The translations under genes and the position numbers were made by a program. Below are positions 18,928-29,780 of a stretch of DNA of 33,249 nt, piece after piece. Position 1 is the first letter of the stretch. Each line of letters starts with the position of its first letter. The stretch spans positions 1-33,249 of the forward strand of contig CACGLI010000009.1 in assembly GCA_902573865.1 (NCBI GenBank). Direction: 5' to 3'. This DNA comes from an uncultured Pelagibacteraceae bacterium. GTDB taxonomy: Bacteria; Pseudomonadota; Alphaproteobacteria; Pelagibacterales; Pelagibacteraceae. The notes under the pieces were generated by a model that did not search any database, had not been told where the DNA came from, and saw only the letters and a program-made list of their open reading frames with translations.

Positions 18928-21107
18928 AAAAAGTATTAATTAAATTTTTTATAATAACCATTTTAATTTTATCTTTTTTTGTGGTTTTTTTAAATTTTTA
19001 TGGAATAGAAACAAAAAGATTTAATAATTTAGTCGAAAGCGAGATTAAAAATTTTAATAGTAATATAAATGTATCTTTAAATAAAATCAAAATTAAATTT
19101 GATTTAAGAAGTTTAAATTTATATTTTGAAACCATAAAACCACAAATAATCTTTTTAGACTCATCTATCCCTGTTGAAAAAATAAAAGTTTATCTTAATT
19201 TAAAAAAATTAATTAAAAATCAAAAAAATATAAATGAAGTTCAGATCAATATAAGTGAAGTTGACCACAAAAGTCTTGATGGCTTAATCAAAATCATTAA
19301 ACCTTCGAATTTTAAAAGTATTTTATTAAAGAATTTAAAAGACGGTTCAATTAAATCAAATTTAAATCTAAAATTTGACGATGATTTAAAAATTACCTCT
19401 TACATAATAGATGGATATGTAAGAAACTTTAAATTACAATATAATAACTTTGATATTAATAAATCTAGTTTCATTTACACTTTTAGAAATAATTCTGGTG
19501 AAATTTCAAATTTTTCTGGAAAAATTAATAATTTAGCATTCAATAATGCCAAAATAGAATATTTAAATGAGAATGAGATTACTCTAGACATTAAATCAGA
19601 TATCAATGGAGTAATTAATAATAAGAATATTTCAAATTTTTTAATCAATAGCCAAAAATTTTATTTGTCAGATTTAGATTTTAATTATACTACTAATTCA
19701 TCACATTACTTAAATATCAAGTTAAACAAAAATTTCGAAATTAAAAGTTACAATTATGTCATCAAAAGATCTTCTGATATTTTAAAATTAAAATTAAAAA
19801 CACCTATTAAAAGTAATTTTTTAGAAAAAAAAATTAAAAATTTTGAAATTAAAGATATTAATTTAAAATCAGCTATTTCAGATGAAAATAATAATATCCT
19901 ATCCTTAAAGGGAAAATTCAATTTAAATGACTCAGAGTATCAAGATATTTCAATTGAAAGTAAATTCACTAAAAAGTCAAAAAAATTTCTCATCAAACTT
20001 AGTAGTAAAGAAAATGTTCTAATGCCAATATTAAATTATAAGAATAATAAGTCTAAATTTAATGTAATTTTAGATTTAGAAACTTCTAAAAAATTTTATG
20101 AATTACAAAAATTTTCATTTGAAGAAGGCAAAAATAAAGTAGAAGTTGATAATTTAAAATTAGACAAAAATTTTAAAATTATTTCTCTTAAAAATATGAA
20201 TGTTGAAACATTTAATAATGAGAAAGCAAATAATAAATTTAAAGTAAGTATAGGAAAAAAAATAAATATTAATGGGAACAAATATGATGCAACAAATTTA
20301 TTAAATTTATTGGATGACTCAAATGAAAAGCAGAATTTACTTGAAGGCTTAAGCAAAGAAGTAAAAATTTCTTTTGATAACCTTCAAAACCCGTATAACC
20401 CTGTAAACAAATTTAATCTTATTGGTAAAATAACAGACGGGTCATTTACTAAAATTTCATCTAAAGGTGAATTTGAAGATGGAAAATATTTAGATATAAC
20501 ATTAAAAAAAGATCAAAATTCTAATAAAAAAATATTTGAGATTTATTCTGATTATCCAAAACCTTTATTATCGAATTATAAATTTTTCAATGATCTTCAA
20601 GGAGGTAAGCTTCTTATCAATTCTACTTTTGACGACACATTTTCTGAAATAAAAATCAAAATTGAAAAATTTAAAATAATTAACGCACCAACTTTTGTAA
20701 AACTCCTTTCTCTTGCCGATCTTGGTGGTATGGCAGACTTGGTTTCTGGCGAAGGTTTAAGTTTTGATGATATGGAAATACAAATAGAAAAAAATAAAAA
20801 CTCTTTAAAAATTAAGGAGCTTTATGCCATTGGATCAAGTATATCCATTTTAATGGAGGGATTCAGAGATAATTCCACAAATATAATTAGTTTGAGGGGA
20901 ACTATGATACCAGCAAAAAATATAAATAAATTTTTATCAAAGATACCTGTTGTTGGAGAAATAATTATACCAAAAGAAGTTGGTGAGGGTTTATTTGGAG
21001 TTAGTTTTAAAATTAAAGGGAAACCGGGCAATCTCAAAACAACTGTAAATCCAGTGAGAACTTTAACACCACGATTTATTCAGAAAGCGCTTGAAAAAAA
21101 AAACTAA
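18924..21107 (+). CDS. AsmA-like / DUF3971-type (YhdP-TamB-like) envelope protein
   Basis: 727 aa with N-terminal TM anchor; C-terminal 'APTFVKLLSLADLGGMADLVSGEGLSFDDMEIQIEK...GTMIPAKNINKFLSKIPVVGEIIIPKEVGEGLFGVSFKIKGKPGNLKTTVNPVRTLTPRFIQK' resembles alphaproteobacterial AsmA-like C-terminal domains. Confidence 0.75.
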   Translation: MKKVLIKFFIITILILSFFVVFLNFYGIETKRFNNLVESEIKNFNSNINVSLNKIKIKFDLRSLNLYFETIKPQIIFLDSSIPVEKIKVYLNLKKLIKNQKNINEVQINISEVDHKSLDGLIKIIKPSNFKSILLKNLKDGSIKSNLNLKFDDDLKITSYIIDGYVRNFKLQYNNFDINKSSFIYTFRNNSGEISNFSGKINNLAFNNAKIEYLNENEITLDIKSDINGVINNKNISNFLINSQKFYLSDLDFNYTTNSSHYLNIKLNKNFEIKSYNYVIKRSSDILKLKLKTPIKSNFLEKKIKNFEIKDINLKSAISDENNNILSLKGKFNLNDSEYQDISIESKFTKKSKKFLIKLSSKENVLMPILNYKNNKSKFNVILDLETSKKFYELQKFSFEEGKNKVEVDNLKLDKNFKIISLKNMNVETFNNEKANNKFKVSIGKKININGNKYDATNLLNLLDDSNEKQNLLEGLSKEVKISFDNLQNPYNPVNKFNLIGKITDGSFTKISSKGEFEDGKYLDITLKKDQNSNKKIFEIYSDYPKPLLSNYKFFNDLQGGKLLINSTFDDTFSEIKIKIEKFKIINAPTFVKLLSLADLGGMADLVSGEGLSFDDMEIQIEKNKNSLKIKELYAIGSSISILMEGFRDNSTNIISLRGTMIPAKNINKFLSKIPVVGEIIIPKEVGEGLFGVSFKIKGKPGNLKTTVNPVRTLTPRFIQKALEKKN

Positions 21108-21120
21108 TCCAATTTGATTA
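21094..21120 (-). terminator. Candidate intrinsic terminator of tyrS lying inside the 3' end of the AsmA-like gene
   Basis: Minus-strand RNA: UAAUC-AAAUUG-GAUUA-G-U10. The A10 run 21094-21103 encodes the Lys-Lys-Asn C-terminus of the opposing gene. Confidence 0.4.
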
Positions 21121-22339
21121 AAAAATGTTTCTTTTTTCCAAATGAAATTTTGATATAATTATTTTCCTTAAAATCTTTGTAGCTTATTATTTTATCAATA
21201 TTTGTTAAAGCTTTATCATCAATTTTTATTCCATTATTTTTAATAGCTCTTCTAGCTTCGCTTTTCGAGGACATTATTTTTGTAAAACTTAAAAATTCTA
21301 GAACATTTAAACCATCGATTAAGATACTTTTTTTAATCTTTATTACAGGAAGATTTTTTCCAACACCACCTTGTTCAAATGTTTTTTTAGCTGTATTTTC
21401 AGCATCTTTTGCTTTTTTTTTACCATGCAATAAAGCTGTCGCCTCATTTGCCAGTATAATCTTTAATTTGTTAATATTCTTTTCATTCGTTTCAAGGTCA
21501 CTAATTTCATTTAGACTTAAATCAGTAAAATATTTCAGAAATTTTACAACATCTTTATCATCTGTATTTCTCCAAAACTGCCAATAATCGTAGGCAGAGA
21601 GTTTTTTTTCATTTAACCAAATTGCACCATTTTCTGTTTTACCCATCTTTGCACCAGAAGCTGTAGTAATTAATGGAGTGGTTAAACCATATGACTCCTT
21701 TTTATTAATTCTTCTAATTAATTCGATACCGTTTACAATGTTGCCCCACTGATCAGAACCACCTAGTTGCAAAGAGCAATTATATTTTTTATTTAATTGA
21801 AAGAAATCATAAGCTTGTAATATCATATAATTAAATTCCATATAACTTAGAGACTGTTGTCGTTCCAATCGTATTTTGACACTGTCAAATGTTAACATTT
21901 TATTAATAGTGAAATGACTACCTACCTCCCTTAAAAAATTAATATAATTTAATTTTCCAAGCCAATTTTCATTATCCACTAATATTGCTTTATTTTTTTT
22001 TTGTTTTAAAAGTTTTTTAAAATTATCCCTAATACCTAAAATATTATTCTTTATAGTCTTTTTTTGTATAATTTTTCTAGTACTGTCTTTTCCTGAGGGA
22101 TCTCCTATTAAAGTAGTTCCCCCACCAAATAAAACAATCGGCTGATGACCGTGTTTTTGTAAAAGTCTTAAAATCATTATTTGCATTAAGCTCCCAACAT
22201 GAAGACAGTCTGCGGTGCAATCAAAACCTATATATGCTTTAACTCTATTTCTGCTTAGTAAATCATCTAAGTTATCGATATCAGTACATTGACTAATGTA
22301 CCCTCTGTCTGACATTTCCTTTAAAAAAGTACTTTTCAT
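21104..22339 (-). CDS. tyrS: Tyrosyl-tRNA synthetase
   Basis: 411 aa; 'YIGFDCTADCLHVGSLMQIMIL', 'QLGGSDQWGNIVNGIELIRR', KMSKS-like 'GAKMGKTENGAIWL', C-terminal S4 domain. Confidence 0.96.
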   Translation of the reverse strand: MKSTFLKEMSDRGYISQCTDIDNLDDLLSRNRVKAYIGFDCTADCLHVGSLMQIMILRLLQKHGHQPIVLFGGGTTLIGDPSGKDSTRKIIQKKTIKNNILGIRDNFKKLLKQKKNKAILVDNENWLGKLNYINFLREVGSHFTINKMLTFDSVKIRLERQQSLSYMEFNYMILQAYDFFQLNKKYNCSLQLGGSDQWGNIVNGIELIRRINKKESYGLTTPLITTASGAKMGKTENGAIWLNEKKLSAYDYWQFWRNTDDKDVVKFLKYFTDLSLNEISDLETNEKNINKLKIILANEATALLHGKKKAKDAENTAKKTFEQGGVGKNLPVIKIKKSILIDGLNVLEFLSFTKIMSSKSEARRAIKNNGIKIDDKALTNIDKIISYKDFKENNYIKISFGKKKHFLIKLD

Positions 22340-22395
22340 AGAAACATAATCAATATTCTACTAATATACGAAAAAAATTATAAATAAATAAAAAT

Positions 22396-23520
22396 ATGAA
22401 AAAAGAGTATATTTCCTTAGGATTAATGTCAGGTACATCTAGTGACGGTATTGATGCCTCTATTATTAAATCAAATGGCGAAATATCGGAAAAGAAAAAA
22501 ATATTTGAAATTTTAGAAAATCAATATTTTGAATACGATAATGCGTTTTTAAATAAAATTTTAAATTTAAGAGAAAAAATTAACAACCTAAACGACCTGA
22601 AAAAATTTAGAGATGAAATCAAAATTGTTGAAAGAGAATTAACTATTGTACACGCTAAAGCTATTAGCGCGATGAAAAAAAAAATAAATATAGATTTAAT
22701 AGGTTTTCACGGACATACAATCTATCATAATGCTAAAGAAAAAACTTCAGTACAAATAGGTGATCCTAGCCTTCTCTCTCAACTAACAAAAAAAAGTGTT
22801 GTTTATAATTTTAGAAAAAATGATTTAGATAATGGAGGTCAAGGAGCACCTCTTGCCCCAGTATTTCATATGGCAATAGGAAATCAATTCAATTTCAAAT
22901 TTTCATGGATAATACTTAACATCGGAGGAATATCTAATTTTACATACTTCGACAAAGAAAAAAAATCTTTCATTGCAAGTGATATTGGACCAGGAAATTG
23001 TTTAATTGATCAATGGATAAAAAAATATTCAAAATTTAAATTTGATAAAGATGGTTTGATTGCGAGAAGTGGGGAAATACATAAGCAAATTCTTCAAGAT
23101 ATTTTAGAAAGAGATTTAATTAAAATTAAACAAAAGTCATTTGATATAAAAGATTTTGACTTGGGTTTTGCCAGGGGCCTCTCTCTTGAGGACGGTGCAG
23201 CAACTATCACAGAGTATACAGTAGAAAACATATGTTGGAGATTAATAAATGAAATAAATATTAATGAAAATAAAAATATAAAATTAATTTTATCTGGTGG
23301 TGGAAGAAAAAATAAATTCATTTTTGAAAAAATAAAAAATAAATTTAAATGTGATGTATTTGATATTGATGAATTTAATATAGATGGTGATTTTATAGAG
23401 TCGCAAGCATTTGCATTTTTATCAATTAGGTCAGTTAATGGTTTGCCTATCTCATTTAAATGGATGACTGGTTGTGAAAAAGATTCTTGTTTGGGCGGGG
23501 AAATTATAAATTTTAAATAA
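22396..23520 (+). CDS. anmK: Anhydro-N-acetylmuramic acid kinase
   Basis: 374 aa; 'SLGLMSGTSSDGIDASII', 'GFHGHTIYHNA...SVQIGDPSLL', 'LNIGGISNFTYF', 'ASDIGPGNCLIDQW'. Confidence 0.95.
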   Translation: MKKEYISLGLMSGTSSDGIDASIIKSNGEISEKKKIFEILENQYFEYDNAFLNKILNLREKINNLNDLKKFRDEIKIVERELTIVHAKAISAMKKKINIDLIGFHGHTIYHNAKEKTSVQIGDPSLLSQLTKKSVVYNFRKNDLDNGGQGAPLAPVFHMAIGNQFNFKFSWIILNIGGISNFTYFDKEKKSFIASDIGPGNCLIDQWIKKYSKFKFDKDGLIARSGEIHKQILQDILERDLIKIKQKSFDIKDFDLGFARGLSLEDGAATITEYTVENICWRLINEININENKNIKLILSGGGRKNKFIFEKIKNKFKCDVFDIDEFNIDGDFIESQAFAFLSIRSVNGLPISFKWMTGCEKDSCLGGEIINFK

Positions 23521-24169
23521 GGGCAGTTTTTTGATCTATATATTTCTTAACTACATTTTTTAAGTCAGACTCTTTATTTTTAAAAAAGTGATTAGCATTT
23601 TTAATAGCAGAAAATAATACTTCAACTCCCTTTTGGCTTTTAATTCTTTTATCAAGTTCATTAATACTTTCTCTTGTAACCAACTCATCATTTTCACTAA
23701 ACACAACTTGCCCAGAAGTTGGGCAGGGAGCTAAAAAAGAAAAATCGTAAACATTTGGTTGTGGAGACACTGCTATAAAATTATTTACTTCAGGTCTTCG
23801 CATAATTAATTGCATACAAATTAAAGCACCGAAAGAGAAACCAGATACCCAACACTGACTATAGTCTAAATTTTCTCTCTCGATCCAATCTAAAGCCGCC
23901 GCCGCGTCAGATAATTCCCCCTGACCATTATCAAAGACACCCTCACTTTTACCTACACCTCTAAAATTTATTTTTATAACAGAAAAATTATTTTCTAAAA
24001 AAACATTATACATCAGTTGAACAATTTTATTATTCATTGTGCCGCCATACTGAGGATGAGGATGAAGAACTATAGCCACTGGAGAACCAAATTTTGGGTT
24101 TTTATAATATTTTGCTTCAAGTCTACCAGCAGGACCGGGAATAAAAATTTCTGAACTTTTTTGTTTCAT
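23513..24169 (-). CDS. Alpha/beta hydrolase
   Basis: 218 aa; 'VAIVLHPHPQYGGTMNNKIV', 'INFRGVGKSEGVFDNGQGELSDAAAALDWI', nucleophile-elbow-like 'VSGFSFGALIC', C-terminal His 'NANHFF'. Confidence 0.85.
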   Translation of the reverse strand: MKQKSSEIFIPGPAGRLEAKYYKNPKFGSPVAIVLHPHPQYGGTMNNKIVQLMYNVFLENNFSVIKINFRGVGKSEGVFDNGQGELSDAAAALDWIERENLDYSQCWVSGFSFGALICMQLIMRRPEVNNFIAVSPQPNVYDFSFLAPCPTSGQVVFSENDELVTRESINELDKRIKSQKGVEVLFSAIKNANHFFKNKESDLKNVVKKYIDQKTALI

Positions 24170-24247
24170 AATTAATAATGATAACTATTTTCAAAAAAAG
24201 AATAGATTTATAACACGAAATTATGCGACAAATATTTTTTTTTAAAC

Positions 24248-24264
24248 CCTAGCAATTTACTAGG
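24248..24264. promoter_or_regulatory. Dyad CCTAG-CAATTTA-CTAGG upstream of iscR; candidate Rrf2/IscR operator
   Basis: Perfect 5+5 bp inverted repeat with 7-nt spacer in the 131-bp divergent intergenic region, about 36 bp upstream of the iscR ATG. Confidence 0.4.
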
Positions 24265-24300
24265 AATTGTAAAAAAATTGTTGTATTACATGCTGAATTT

Positions 24301-24720
24301 ATGAAATTGACAACTAAAGGAAGATACGCGGTTATGGCTATGGCAGATTTGGCGTCATACTCTAGAGAAAAGCCTGTAAGTTTGAGTGAAATATCTGCAA
24401 GACAGAATATTTCTCTTGCTTACCTTGAACAATTATTTTTAAGACTTAAAAACAAAAAATTAGTCAAGAGTCTCAGGGGATCCCAGGGTGGATATGTTTT
24501 GGATAAACCCGCTACGGAGATTAAACTCTCAAATATTTTTTATGCTGTAGATGAAGAAATAAAAACTTTAAATTGTAAAAAGGATTCAAAAAAAGGTTGC
24601 AATAATAAATCAGTAAAGTGCATCACCCATGATCTTTGGGATGATTTAGAAAATCATATAAATGATTTTTTTGATAAAATTAAATTAGCAGATTTAACAA
24701 AGAAAAAAAATGAAAAATAA
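24301..24720 (+). CDS. iscR: Rrf2-family Fe-S regulator IscR
   Basis: 139 aa; '[18 protein letters not shown]', '[38 protein letters not shown]', Fe-S ligand cluster C-x7-C-x6-C-x2-H. Confidence 0.93.
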   Translation: MKLTTKGRYAVMAMADLASYSREKPVSLSEISARQNISLAYLEQLFLRLKNKKLVKSLRGSQGGYVLDKPATEIKLSNIFYAVDEEIKTLNCKKDSKKGCNNKSVKCITHDLWDDLENHINDFFDKIKLADLTKKKNEK

Positions 24721-26146
24721 AGAGTTAAATAGTTTAAAAGAATATAAATACGGTTTCACAACTCAAATAGAAGATTTTAAAGCTCCTAAAGGACTCACAG
24801 AGGAAACGGTTAGATTTATTTCTAAGATCAAAAAAGAGCCAAAGTGGTTATTAGATTGGAGGCTTAGAGCCTTTAAAAGATTGAAATCATTAAAAGAACC
24901 TAACTGGCAGAAACCAAAGTATCCAAAAATTCAATACCAAGACTTGTATTATTTCTCTTCACCAAAAAGTCTTAAGGATAAACCTAAGAGTTTAGATGAA
25001 GTAGATCCAAAGCTAATTGAGACATACAAAAAATTAGGTATTCCCCTTGATGAACAAAAGAGATTAAGTGGAGTAGCGGTTGATGCAGTTTTTGACTCTG
25101 TTTCTGTTGCTACAACATTTAAGGGTGAATTGACCAAAAAAGGTATAATTTTTTGCTCCATTTCAGAAGCAATTCAAAAGCATCCTAGTTTAGTAAAAAA
25201 ATATTTAGGATCTGTTATTCCTTTAACAGACCATTATTTTGCCACTTTAAATTCCGCTGTTTTTACGGATGGTTCTTTTGTTTACATACCACCAAATGTT
25301 AAATGTCCAATGGAACTCTCAACTTATTTTCGAATTAATGCCTCTCAGACTGGGCAATTCGAGAGAACATTGATTATAGCCGATAAAGGTAGTTATGTAA
25401 GTTATCTTGAAGGTTGCACAGCTCCGATGAGAGACGAGAATCAACTGCATGCTGCCAATGTAGAACTAATTGCACTTGACGATGCGGAAATAAAGTATTC
25501 TACAGTTCAAAATTGGTACCCTGGGGATGAAAAAGGTAATGGAGGAATTTACAACTTTGTAACAAAAAGAGGAGTTTGCAAGGGGAAAAATTCAAAAATT
25601 TCTTGGACACAAGTAGAGACAGGATCTGCAATTACTTGGAAGTATCCTAGCTGTATTTTGCAGGGGGATAATTCTGTGGGAGAATTCTATTCAATAGCTA
25701 TAACTAACAACCATCAAAAAGCTGATACAGGCACAAAGATGATTCATCTTGGTAAAAATACGAAAAGTAAAATTATTTCAAAAGGAATTTCTGCTGGTAA
25801 TGCTGATAACACTTACAGAGGTTTAGTTGATATTAATAGAAAAGCACTGCATTCAAGAAATTATACTCAGTGCGACTCTTTATTGATGGGAAATAGTTGT
25901 GGTGCTCATACTATTCCATATATAAAAAACAAAAATGCGTCATCTATAATTGAACACGAAGCAACGACATCAAAGATTAACGAAGATCAATTATTTTATT
26001 GTAATCAGAGAGGTTTAAATCAAGAAGAAGCAGTCAGTTTAATCGTTAATGGTTTTTGTAAAGAGGTTTTACAACAATTACCGATGGAGTTTGCCGTTGA
26101 AGCACAGAAATTAGTTTCAATAAGCTTAGAGGGAAGCGTAGGTTAA
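24710..26146 (+). CDS. sufB: Fe-S cluster assembly protein SufB
   Basis: 478 aa; '[63 protein letters not shown]'. Confidence 0.96.
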   Translation: MKNKELNSLKEYKYGFTTQIEDFKAPKGLTEETVRFISKIKKEPKWLLDWRLRAFKRLKSLKEPNWQKPKYPKIQYQDLYYFSSPKSLKDKPKSLDEVDPKLIETYKKLGIPLDEQKRLSGVAVDAVFDSVSVATTFKGELTKKGIIFCSISEAIQKHPSLVKKYLGSVIPLTDHYFATLNSAVFTDGSFVYIPPNVKCPMELSTYFRINASQTGQFERTLIIADKGSYVSYLEGCTAPMRDENQLHAANVELIALDDAEIKYSTVQNWYPGDEKGNGGIYNFVTKRGVCKGKNSKISWTQVETGSAITWKYPSCILQGDNSVGEFYSIAITNNHQKADTGTKMIHLGKNTKSKIISKGISAGNADNTYRGLVDINRKALHSRNYTQCDSLLMGNSCGAHTIPYIKNKNASSIIEHEATTSKINEDQLFYCNQRGLNQEEAVSLIVNGFCKEVLQQLPMEFAVEAQKLVSISLEGSVG

Positions 26147-26880
26147 TGCTTAAAATAATAAACTTAAAAGCTTCAACAGGTGGAAAAGATATCTTAAAAG
26201 GGTTAAATCTTGAGATAAAAACAGGCGAAGTTCACGCAATTATGGGACCAAATGGATCAGGCAAAAGCACTTTGGCCAATGTTCTCTCAGGAAAACCAGG
26301 TTACGACATTAGTGGAGAAATAAATTTTGAAGGAAAGAAATTAAACAATGTACCAATTGAAGAAAGAGCTCAAAATGGAATTTTTTTAGCTTTTCAGTAT
26401 CCTTTGGAAATCCCAGGAGTTAATACAAGCAATTTTTTAAGAACTGCAATTAATAGCATAAGAAAAGCAAAAGGTGAAAAAGAGTTAGACGCCCTCTCTT
26501 TTATTAAACTAATTAAAGAAAAGGCATCAGAACTTAAAATTGATGAAAAATTTTTATCTAGACAGCTAAATGTAGGATTTTCAGGAGGAGAGAAGAAAAA
26601 AAACGAAATCTTACAAATGAAACTATTGGAACCCAAACTCTCTGTACTAGATGAGACTGACTCTGGGTTAGATATAGATGCTTTGAGGATCGTAGCTGAT
26701 GGCGTTAATTCTTATAAAAACAAAGATAACTCTTTTCTAATTATAACTCATTATCAGCGCCTTCTAGATTATATAAAACCAGACTACATACATGTTTTGT
26801 CTAATGGAAAAATAATTAAAACTGGTCGCTCAGAATTAGGGCAACAATTAGAAAAAACTGGTTATAAGTATTTAAATTGA
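26146..26880 (+). CDS. sufC: Fe-S cluster assembly ATPase SufC
   Basis: 244 aa ABC ATPase; Walker A 'GPNGSGKST', signature '[14 protein letters not shown]', Walker B '[16 protein letters not shown]'. Confidence 0.96.
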   Translation: MLKIINLKASTGGKDILKGLNLEIKTGEVHAIMGPNGSGKSTLANVLSGKPGYDISGEINFEGKKLNNVPIEERAQNGIFLAFQYPLEIPGVNTSNFLRTAINSIRKAKGEKELDALSFIKLIKEKASELKIDEKFLSRQLNVGFSGGEKKKNEILQMKLLEPKLSVLDETDSGLDIDALRIVADGVNSYKNKDNSFLIITHYQRLLDYIKPDYIHVLSNGKIIKTGRSELGQQLEKTGYKYLN

Positions 26881-26881
26881 T

Positions 26882-28129
26882 ATGAAATTAAACTTTTCAA
26901 AAGAGGATTTTAATAAAAATAAAGATAATATAATGTTTAATGAAGATTTTGTTAAAAATAACTTTCCCAATAAAAGAAAAGAGAATTGGAAATTCACAGA
27001 CTTAGAAAAAATTCTTAATTTTAAATTTAAGGAACTCAGTGTTTACAACAAAAAAAATACAATTACCTTTAATGAAAAACTGCAATTTGATCATTATTAT
27101 TTAATTTCAATAAATGGAAACATATCAAAATATAATTTTGGTAATGGAGAAAAAAAATTTAGTTCATCTTCAAAATTTGATACTAAAGACTTATTATTAA
27201 AAGCTAACAAGATCCATCCATTTAATAACTTTACTCAAGATATAAAAAATGACACGCTTTTAGCGCAAAATATTGCTTTTGCAGACAGAGGATATAATCT
27301 TGAATTAGCATCTAGTCTTTCAAAACCGATAGTAATTTATAATATTTTTAAGCATGATTTAGAGAACAAATTTATAAATATTTCTAATGAAATAAAATTA
27401 CTTAACTCGGACATTACGGTCATCGAATACAATATTGATTATTCAAATTCTAGTTTTTTTAGAAGCACTTTTCAAATTTTTGATCTAAACAAAAGCAACC
27501 TTAATTATTTTATAATAAATAAAGGTTCATCAAAATCATACAATTATGTTCGTAATAAAATAAAAATAGATAAATCAAATTATGAAAATTATATTTTTAC
27601 TTCTGGCACTAAATTCAAAAAAGAAGATAGTGAAATATCTTTAAATAGTGAAGATTCATCAGCTAAAATTATGTCTGCAGTATTTCTTAAAAATGATGAT
27701 CATCAGGAAATACAATCAACAATAAGGCACAAAAAACCTAACTGTAAAAGCTTTCAAAAAATAAAGAATATTTTGAAAGACGGGAGCAAAGGAATTTTCC
27801 AAGGTAAAGTTCATGTTTCAAAAGAAGCGCAAAAAACTGACGCATACCAAATAAGCAAAGGTCTACTTTTAGATCAAAAATCTGAATTTAGCACTAAACC
27901 TGAATTAGAGATTTATGCAGATGATGTAAAATGCTCACATGGATCTACATCTGGTAATATTGATGAACAAGCTCAATATTATTTAATGTCAAGAGGCCTA
28001 TCAAAAAAAAATGCTACTAGATTAATTGTTAAAGGTTTTCTTACAGATGTAATTTCAGAAATTAAAAACAAAGATTTAAAAAAAATTATTAATTCTCACT
28101 TGGACGATGTAATAAATTATGAAAATTAA
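26882..28129 (+). CDS. sufD: Fe-S cluster assembly protein SufD
   Basis: 415 aa; 'RKENWKFTDLEKIL', 'QIQSTIRHKKPNCKSFQKIKNIL'-like region, 'KCSHGSTSGNIDEQAQYYLMSRGLSKKNATRLIVKGF'. Confidence 0.94.
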   Translation: MKLNFSKEDFNKNKDNIMFNEDFVKNNFPNKRKENWKFTDLEKILNFKFKELSVYNKKNTITFNEKLQFDHYYLISINGNISKYNFGNGEKKFSSSSKFDTKDLLLKANKIHPFNNFTQDIKNDTLLAQNIAFADRGYNLELASSLSKPIVIYNIFKHDLENKFINISNEIKLLNSDITVIEYNIDYSNSSFFRSTFQIFDLNKSNLNYFIINKGSSKSYNYVRNKIKIDKSNYENYIFTSGTKFKKEDSEISLNSEDSSAKIMSAVFLKNDDHQEIQSTIRHKKPNCKSFQKIKNILKDGSKGIFQGKVHVSKEAQKTDAYQISKGLLLDQKSEFSTKPELEIYADDVKCSHGSTSGNIDEQAQYYLMSRGLSKKNATRLIVKGFLTDVISEIKNKDLKKIINSHLDDVINYEN

Positions 28130-29333
28130 CAATATAAAAAAAAAATTTCCAATATTTAAAAAAAAAATCAATGGAAAAAATTTGATATACCTTGATAGCG
28201 CTAATTCATCCCAGAAACCTCAGTCTGTAATAAATAGAATGTCATATTTTTATGAAAATGAATTTTCAAATGTAGGTAGAAGTGTACATACTCTTGCAGT
28301 TGAAGCTACAAATGCTTTTGAGAAAACTCGAGATTTGGTTCAAAAATTTATTAACTCTAAATATAGAGAAGAGATAGTTTTTACAAAGGGAGCTACAGAA
28401 GCAATAAATTTGGTTGCTAGTACTTTTGGTGATAAATTTATTAATAAAGGAGATGAAATTATTTTAACAGAACTCGAACATCATTCAAATTATGTTCCTT
28501 GGCATTTTTTACGCGAAACAAAAGGTGCAGTCATAAAATTTTCAAAACTTAATGATAGATTAGAAATAGACCCTGATGATATAAGTAAATTAATAAATAA
28601 TAGAACAAAAATTATCGCGGTAACTCACATATCAAATGTTACTGGTGGAGTTACTCCACTTAAAAAGATAATTGATATTGCAAAATCGAAAAATATACCA
28701 GTTTTAGTGGATGGCACTCAAGGTGCTCCGCATTTGAAATTGGATATGCAAAAATTAGATTGTGATTTTTATGCAATTTCATGCCATAAACTTTATGGTC
28801 CAAATGGTCTTGGAATATTGTACGGTAAAAAAAATTGGCTCGATCAACTTTCTCCGTATCAGGGCGGGGGTGGAATGATTAATGAGGTAAAAAAAGAAAA
28901 TATTTCGTATGCGGAAACCCCCACAAAATTTGAGGCTGGCACAATGCAAACAGCTGAAGTCGTCGCTTTTGGAGAGTCAATAAAATTAATCGATAAATTG
29001 GGCATAAAGAATATTTATGATCACGAGGAAAAAGTTTTAAATTATGGAATAGAAAAACTTAAAAGGGATAATAATGTTCATTTAATAGGTTCTCCAAAAG
29101 AAAAAGCATCTGTAATTTCATTTACTTTGAAAGGAATACACCCTCACGATATTGCAACAATTTTGGATGATGATGGCGTAGCAATTAGAGCAGGACATCA
29201 TTGTTGTCAAATACTTCATGAGAAGCTTGGAGTTCCAGCGACTGCCCGAGCTTCAATAGGCTTGTATAATACGCTTGAGGACATGGACATACTATATGAG
29301 TCTATTAATAAGTGTAAAAAAATTTTTAGTTAA
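28119..29333 (+). CDS. sufS: Cysteine desulfurase SufS
   Basis: 404 aa; 'YLDSANSSQKPQSVINRM', 'AISCHKLYGPNGLGILYGK', 'VAIRAGHHCCQILHEKLGVPATARASIGLYNT'. Confidence 0.96.
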   Translation: MKINNIKKKFPIFKKKINGKNLIYLDSANSSQKPQSVINRMSYFYENEFSNVGRSVHTLAVEATNAFEKTRDLVQKFINSKYREEIVFTKGATEAINLVASTFGDKFINKGDEIILTELEHHSNYVPWHFLRETKGAVIKFSKLNDRLEIDPDDISKLINNRTKIIAVTHISNVTGGVTPLKKIIDIAKSKNIPVLVDGTQGAPHLKLDMQKLDCDFYAISCHKLYGPNGLGILYGKKNWLDQLSPYQGGGGMINEVKKENISYAETPTKFEAGTMQTAEVVAFGESIKLIDKLGIKNIYDHEEKVLNYGIEKLKRDNNVHLIGSPKEKASVISFTLKGIHPHDIATILDDDGVAIRAGHHCCQILHEKLGVPATARASIGLYNTLEDMDILYESINKCKKIFS

Positions 29334-29780
29334 ATGGATATTAAAGAACTTTATAAGGAAATTATTTTAGATCATGGAAAAAATCCGAGAAACTTTGGAA
29401 AATGCAATGGTTATAATGCAGATGCATCAGGTCATAACCCACTATGCGGTGATAAAGTGCATATATATGCAAAACTTGATAAAGAAAAAAAAATTGAAGA
29501 CTTAAGTTTTGAGGGAGAGGGATGTGCAATTTCCTTAGCTTCCGCATCTATTTTAACTGAGATTGTAAAAGGACAAGATTATAACATCTCAAATATAATT
29601 ATTAGAGACTTTTTAAACATGATAAAGGCTCAAAAAAAAATATCTTTAAATAGTTTAAAAGAAGATCAAATTACAACCATGATGTCTTTATCAGGTGTAA
29701 AGGAATTTCCTATGAGAGTTAAATGTGCAACAATGGCTTGGCATACTTTGTCAAATGTTTTAGAAATAAAAAAGAAATGA
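29334..29780 (+). CDS. sufU: SufU-type Fe-S assembly scaffold/sulfurtransferase (IscU/NifU-N family)
   Basis: 148 aa; 'LYKEIILDHGKNPRNFGKCNGYNADASGHNPLCGDKVHIYAKLD...DLSFEGEGCAISLASASILTEIVKG'. Confidence 0.92.
   Translation: MDIKELYKEIILDHGKNPRNFGKCNGYNADASGHNPLCGDKVHIYAKLDKEKKIEDLSFEGEGCAISLASASILTEIVKGQDYNISNIIIRDFLNMIKAQKKISLNSLKEDQITTMMSLSGVKEFPMRVKCATMAWHTLSNVLEIKKK

Noticed and set aside
23880-23910. Local GC-rich patch (GCCGCCGCCGCG) in the alpha/beta hydrolase gene as a sign of horizontal transfer
   Set aside because: It only encodes a short Ala run (DAAAALDW), and the rest of the gene is AT-rich like its neighbours.
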